DNA of 64,000 bases from positions 1,860,001 to 1,924,000 of the forward strand of contig OY764876.1 in the NCBI GenBank assembly GCA_963668595.1. The letters run 5' to 3'. Shown here in pieces: positions 61,340 through 64,000 of this stretch; the first letter of the stretch is position 1, and each line of letters starts with the position of its first letter. Made by a program: the position numbers and the translations under genes. Source of the stretch: GWE2-42-39 sp963668595 (GTDB lineage: Bacteria > Bacteroidota > Bacteroidia > Bacteroidales > Prolixibacteraceae). Under the pieces are notes generated by a model. That model saw only the letters and a list, made by a program, of their open reading frames with translations. It did no database searches and was not told where the DNA came from.

Positions 61340-63400
61340 ATGAAGTTTCTGTACCCATATTTCTTATTTGCGTTGCTGGCTGTCAGTATTCCGCTGGTTA
61401 TTCACTTTTTCAATTTTAAACGATACAAAACCGTTTATTTTAGTCAACTCGCATTTCTGAAATCGGTACAAAAGGAAAACCGAAAAAAGTCGCAACTCAA
61501 ACACTTGCTGATTCTTTTCTCACGCATCCTGACGATTATTTTTTTAGTCATTGCATTCAGTCAGCCCTATTTTCCTGTTTCGGAAAAAGAAAAAAATATT
61601 CCCCGCCAAATGGTTGCAGTGTATATCGACAATTCGTTCAGCATGCAATTGGAAGGAGAAAAAGGAGTCTCGCTGGAACAGGCACGAAATTTTGCACGCA
61701 ATATTGCAAAAGCATATCGGCCGGGCACCGATTTTTATTTGCTGACCAACGATTTTTTGCCTCAGCACAGCAATTCGCTCGACCGGGCACAATTTATCAA
61801 TCAGGTAAACGAATTACAAATAAGTGCCAAACCCGTGAATGCAGGCCAACTGATTGCACAAGCCAACCAGCAATTTGCCAAAACGGGCAACAAATACGAC
61901 AAAAGTCTGTTCCTGCTTTCCGACTTTCAGAAAAAAGCATTTCCTGCGTCATCGTTTCAGGCCGACAGCAGCGCACAAACTTATCTGGTGCCATTTACTC
62001 CCGGAAAAGTAAACAACCTGTACATCGACTCATGCTGGTTCGAACTTCCGGGACGGCGAAAAGGACAAGCTGAGAAATTGTTTGCCCGCATCATTAATTC
62101 GTCAGACGAAACGTACCGCAATATTCCGGTTCGCCTACTTCTCAACGATTCGCTTAAAGCGATTTCGACCATCACCATTGCACCCGGCGAACAACAAACT
62201 ACCGAGCTTATCTTTACGGCCAACCAGCAGGGATTTCAGTTTGCAGAACTGCAACTCGACGATTATCCGCTGACTTACGACAATAGCTATTTCATGGCAT
62301 GGGAAGTGAAAGACCGGGTAGAATTACTTTGTATTTCGGACGATAATGATCCGGCAACATCCGCATTTCAGGCGCTATTCAGCGACGATGATTTAATTGG
62401 GTACGAGTATTCAAATGTGAACAACCTGCAACTTAGTCGCATTAAAAACAAACATTGTGTGTTGCTCGTCAACCTCCGGCAAATCAGTTCCGGGTTGAGC
62501 GACGAGCTAAGTCGTTTTATCGAACAAGGTGGCTCAGTGGTGATTTTCCCTTCGGCACAAGCCGACCGGAATAGCTACAACGAATTGCTGTCGTCGATGA
62601 ATGTATTGGCAATGAATGCTGTTGACACAAGCCTTGTTGGCATCTCTTCCATTCGTTACGATCATCCGGTTTTTCAGCATGTATTTAAAAAGCCTGAAAA
62701 AGAAGCTGATTTGCCCAAAGTGCGAAATACCTATTCGCTCAATAAAATCAATCAGCGGGCAGAAACACGCCTGCTTGAACTCCGCAACGGACAGTCGGCG
62801 CTATCGGTTTTTGAGATAGGAAAAGGCAAAATCTACCTGTTTACTTTCCCTGCGGATAACTCGAACCGTGCATTTACCCAACATCAGCTATTTGTACCGG
62901 CACTGTACAATCCGGTACTGAACAGCATTTCGGGCACCGAACTTTGTCAAAGTATTGGTCAGCAAAACCGGCTATTATTTAACCGAAATCAATTTGAAAT
63001 AAACGGCAGTGAGCCGATTAAACTGAAAAAGAGAAATTCAGAAGAAACATATTTACTAAACGGGAAACCTGCCGGCGCCGACCAAATACAACTTGAACTG
63101 GATGGTTTTGCACTTACTGCCGGACATTATTCACTCGAATCGCAGGGAAAAACAATTGATGCATTGGCATTCAACTACAAACGCGACGAATCGGAACCCA
63201 ACTTTTATACCGCACAAGAGTTGAACGATTTGCTGAAAAAACAGCACATCAATCATTGTTCGGTATTGGATGAAGCCGACGGAGACAGTGTTACAATGCT
63301 TCGCGAGATAAACGAAGGGAAAAGTCTTTGGAAATTATTTTTACTGCTGGCTGTATTCGGAATTGTTGCTGAAATGCTGATTATTCGCTTTTACAAGTAA
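61340..63400 (+). CDS. BatA-domain, von Willebrand A-type membrane protein
   Basis: The 686-aa protein starts with the BatA N-terminal domain: a membrane helix (4-22) followed by the HFFNFKRYKTVYFSQLAFL motif, and a second helix near 58-73. A vWA-like domain follows (VAVYIDNSFSMQLEGEK, a MIDAS-like DxSxS pattern at about 95-100). A long extracytoplasmic beta-rich region comes next, and a C-terminal helix (FLLLAVFGIVAEMLI). Such proteins occur in Bat operons or alone in Bacteroidota, with an unclear envelope role. It overlaps the convergent kinase gene by 20 bp. Confidence 0.85.
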   Translation: MKFLYPYFLFALLAVSIPLVIHFFNFKRYKTVYFSQLAFLKSVQKENRKKSQLKHLLILFSRILTIIFLVIAFSQPYFPVSEKEKNIPRQMVAVYIDNSFSMQLEGEKGVSLEQARNFARNIAKAYRPGTDFYLLTNDFLPQHSNSLDRAQFINQVNELQISAKPVNAGQLIAQANQQFAKTGNKYDKSLFLLSDFQKKAFPASSFQADSSAQTYLVPFTPGKVNNLYIDSCWFELPGRRKGQAEKLFARIINSSDETYRNIPVRLLLNDSLKAISTITIAPGEQQTTELIFTANQQGFQFAELQLDDYPLTYDNSYFMAWEVKDRVELLCISDDNDPATSAFQALFSDDDLIGYEYSNVNNLQLSRIKNKHCVLLVNLRQISSGLSDELSRFIEQGGSVVIFPSAQADRNSYNELLSSMNVLAMNAVDTSLVGISSIRYDHPVFQHVFKKPEKEADLPKVRNTYSLNKINQRAETRLLELRNGQSALSVFEIGKGKIYLFTFPADNSNRAFTQHQLFVPALYNPVLNSISGTELCQSIGQQNRLLFNRNQFEINGSEPIKLKKRNSEETYLLNGKPAGADQIQLELDGFALTAGHYSLESQGKTIDALAFNYKRDESEPNFYTAQELNDLLKKQHINHCSVLDEADGDSVTMLREINEGKSLWKLFLLLAVFGIVAEMLIIRFYK

Positions 63401-64000
63401 AAGGTTTGCAGGGCAAAATAAAAGAGAAAACAGACCCTTTCCCCAGCTCGCTTTCAACCTCAATGCGCGCATTGTTTTTCGAAGCAAACTCCTGACAAAG
63501 AATCAGGCCAAGTCCGCTTCCTAATTCGCCGTCTGTTCCTACATTCGAAATATGTTCGTCGATAACGAATAATTTACGAAGTTGTTCGGCATCCATCCCC
63601 ACCCCCTGATCGATTACGCGCAACACCGTTTGATCGTTCTCGCATGTAAAATCAACCCGAATAATCTTACCATGCTGCGAGAATTTTATGGCATTGAAAA
63701 CCAAATTCCTGACAATGGTTGAAACCATATCCCGATCGGCATTCACCACACAATCCGCCGAGTATGTAAACGTCAGTTGCTGTTCTTTTTTTACTGCATT
63801 CGGGCGAGCCAGTTCCAAAACTTCCTGCACCAGTTTAGCCATGTCAAAATCGGTTCGGTAAATATACAGTCGATCGCTCTGAGAACGAGTCCAAAAGAGT
63901 AAATTTTGAAGCAAATTATATCCTTGCTCGGTGGCCAAATACAGATCGTTTAAAATATCGTTCACTTCCTCGCGCGAAAAGTCGTCAATTCCCCGGCGCA
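63381..64000 (-). CDS. sensor histidine kinase, C-terminal part (cut by window edge)
   Basis: The frame stays open to position 64000, so the start is outside the window; the in-frame GTG at 63965 is internal. Visible are the end of the HisKA-type dimerisation helix (NLLQNLLFWTRSQSDRL) and the HATPase_c domain: N-box NLVFNAIKFS, G1 DQGVGM and G2 GSGLGLILCQEF. The phosphorylated histidine would be upstream of the window. The gene overlaps the BatA-like gene tail-to-tail by 20 bp. Confidence 0.88.
   Translation of the reverse strand, partial: RRGIDDFSREEVNDILNDLYLATEQGYNLLQNLLFWTRSQSDRLYIYRTDFDMAKLVQEVLELARPNAVKKEQQLTFTYSADCVVNADRDMVSTIVRNLVFNAIKFSQHGKIIRVDFTCENDQTVLRVIDQGVGMDAEQLRKLFVIDEHISNVGTDGELGSGLGLILCQEFASKNNARIEVESELGKGSVFSFILPCKPFTCKSE

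Overview
The window reads as a chromosomal segment of a Bacteroidota bacterium, probably of the Bacteroidales/Marinilabiliales type. The evidence is the SusC/SusD pair with ECF sigma and FecR, the gldE-gldD pair, the DUF2723, DUF5683 and DUF3098 families, an HU gene next to a 30-residue basic ribosomal-type protein, and several promoters with the Bacteroidetes -7 box TAnnTTTG. No rRNA, tRNA or CRISPR array was seen.

Left part (1-24.2 kb) is core genome: a DUF2723 membrane glycosyltransferase-like protein, priA, a heptose-kinase-like PfkB gene, parA-parB, a DUF5683 protein, a LysM lytic transglycosylase and an SGNH-MBOAT O-acylation pair. On the minus strand follow dsbD, a membrane-tethered LuxR-type regulator, rng, the 30-aa protein and HU. 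Then mutY, ssb, gldE, gldD and a phosphopantetheinyl transferase run on the plus strand.

24.3-33.1 kb is a glycan-utilisation block: ECF sigma, FecR anti-sigma, STN-containing SusC, SusD and a formylglycine sulfatase. This suggests a sulfated glycan sensed through trans-envelope signalling. 33.5-42.2 kb holds a CarboxypepD_reg-like protein, a second ECF sigma operon, zwf-pgl, a methyltransferase, a membrane AraC regulator and a lipoprotein phosphoesterase.

The most unusual part is 42.55-56.17 kb, an AT-rich accessory island organised as an integron-type gene-cassette array with no integrase in the window. Five imperfect palindromes of about 110-140 bp (attC-like) share a conserved inner block and end in a GTT core. 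For three complete cassettes and a fourth interrupted by an IS at its far boundary, the first 8-10 bases after the G|TT cut are the exact reverse complement of the 5' (R'') box in the cassette's own terminal attC, the signature of circular cassettes. Cargo: a PD-(D/E)XK nuclease; a GIY-YIG protein; a 6.3-kb multi-gene cassette (fused nuclease-methyltransferase, specificity subunit, a DGQHR-like protein fused to a nucleoside-deoxyribosyltransferase/TIR-like domain, and a RipA-like membrane protein); and three orphan proteins. An IS1182-like element sits exactly in one attC core (4-bp duplication CCGT), and an IS3-family element has apparently deleted one cassette junction.

56.9-58.2 kb carries REP/MITE-like inverted repeats around a DUF3795 gene and a lipoprotein gene. 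The right end returns to ordinary genes: an outer-membrane protein, a creatininase-family amidase, a Gfo/Idh/MocA oxidoreductase, a BatA-type protein and the C-terminal half of a histidine kinase cut by the window edge.
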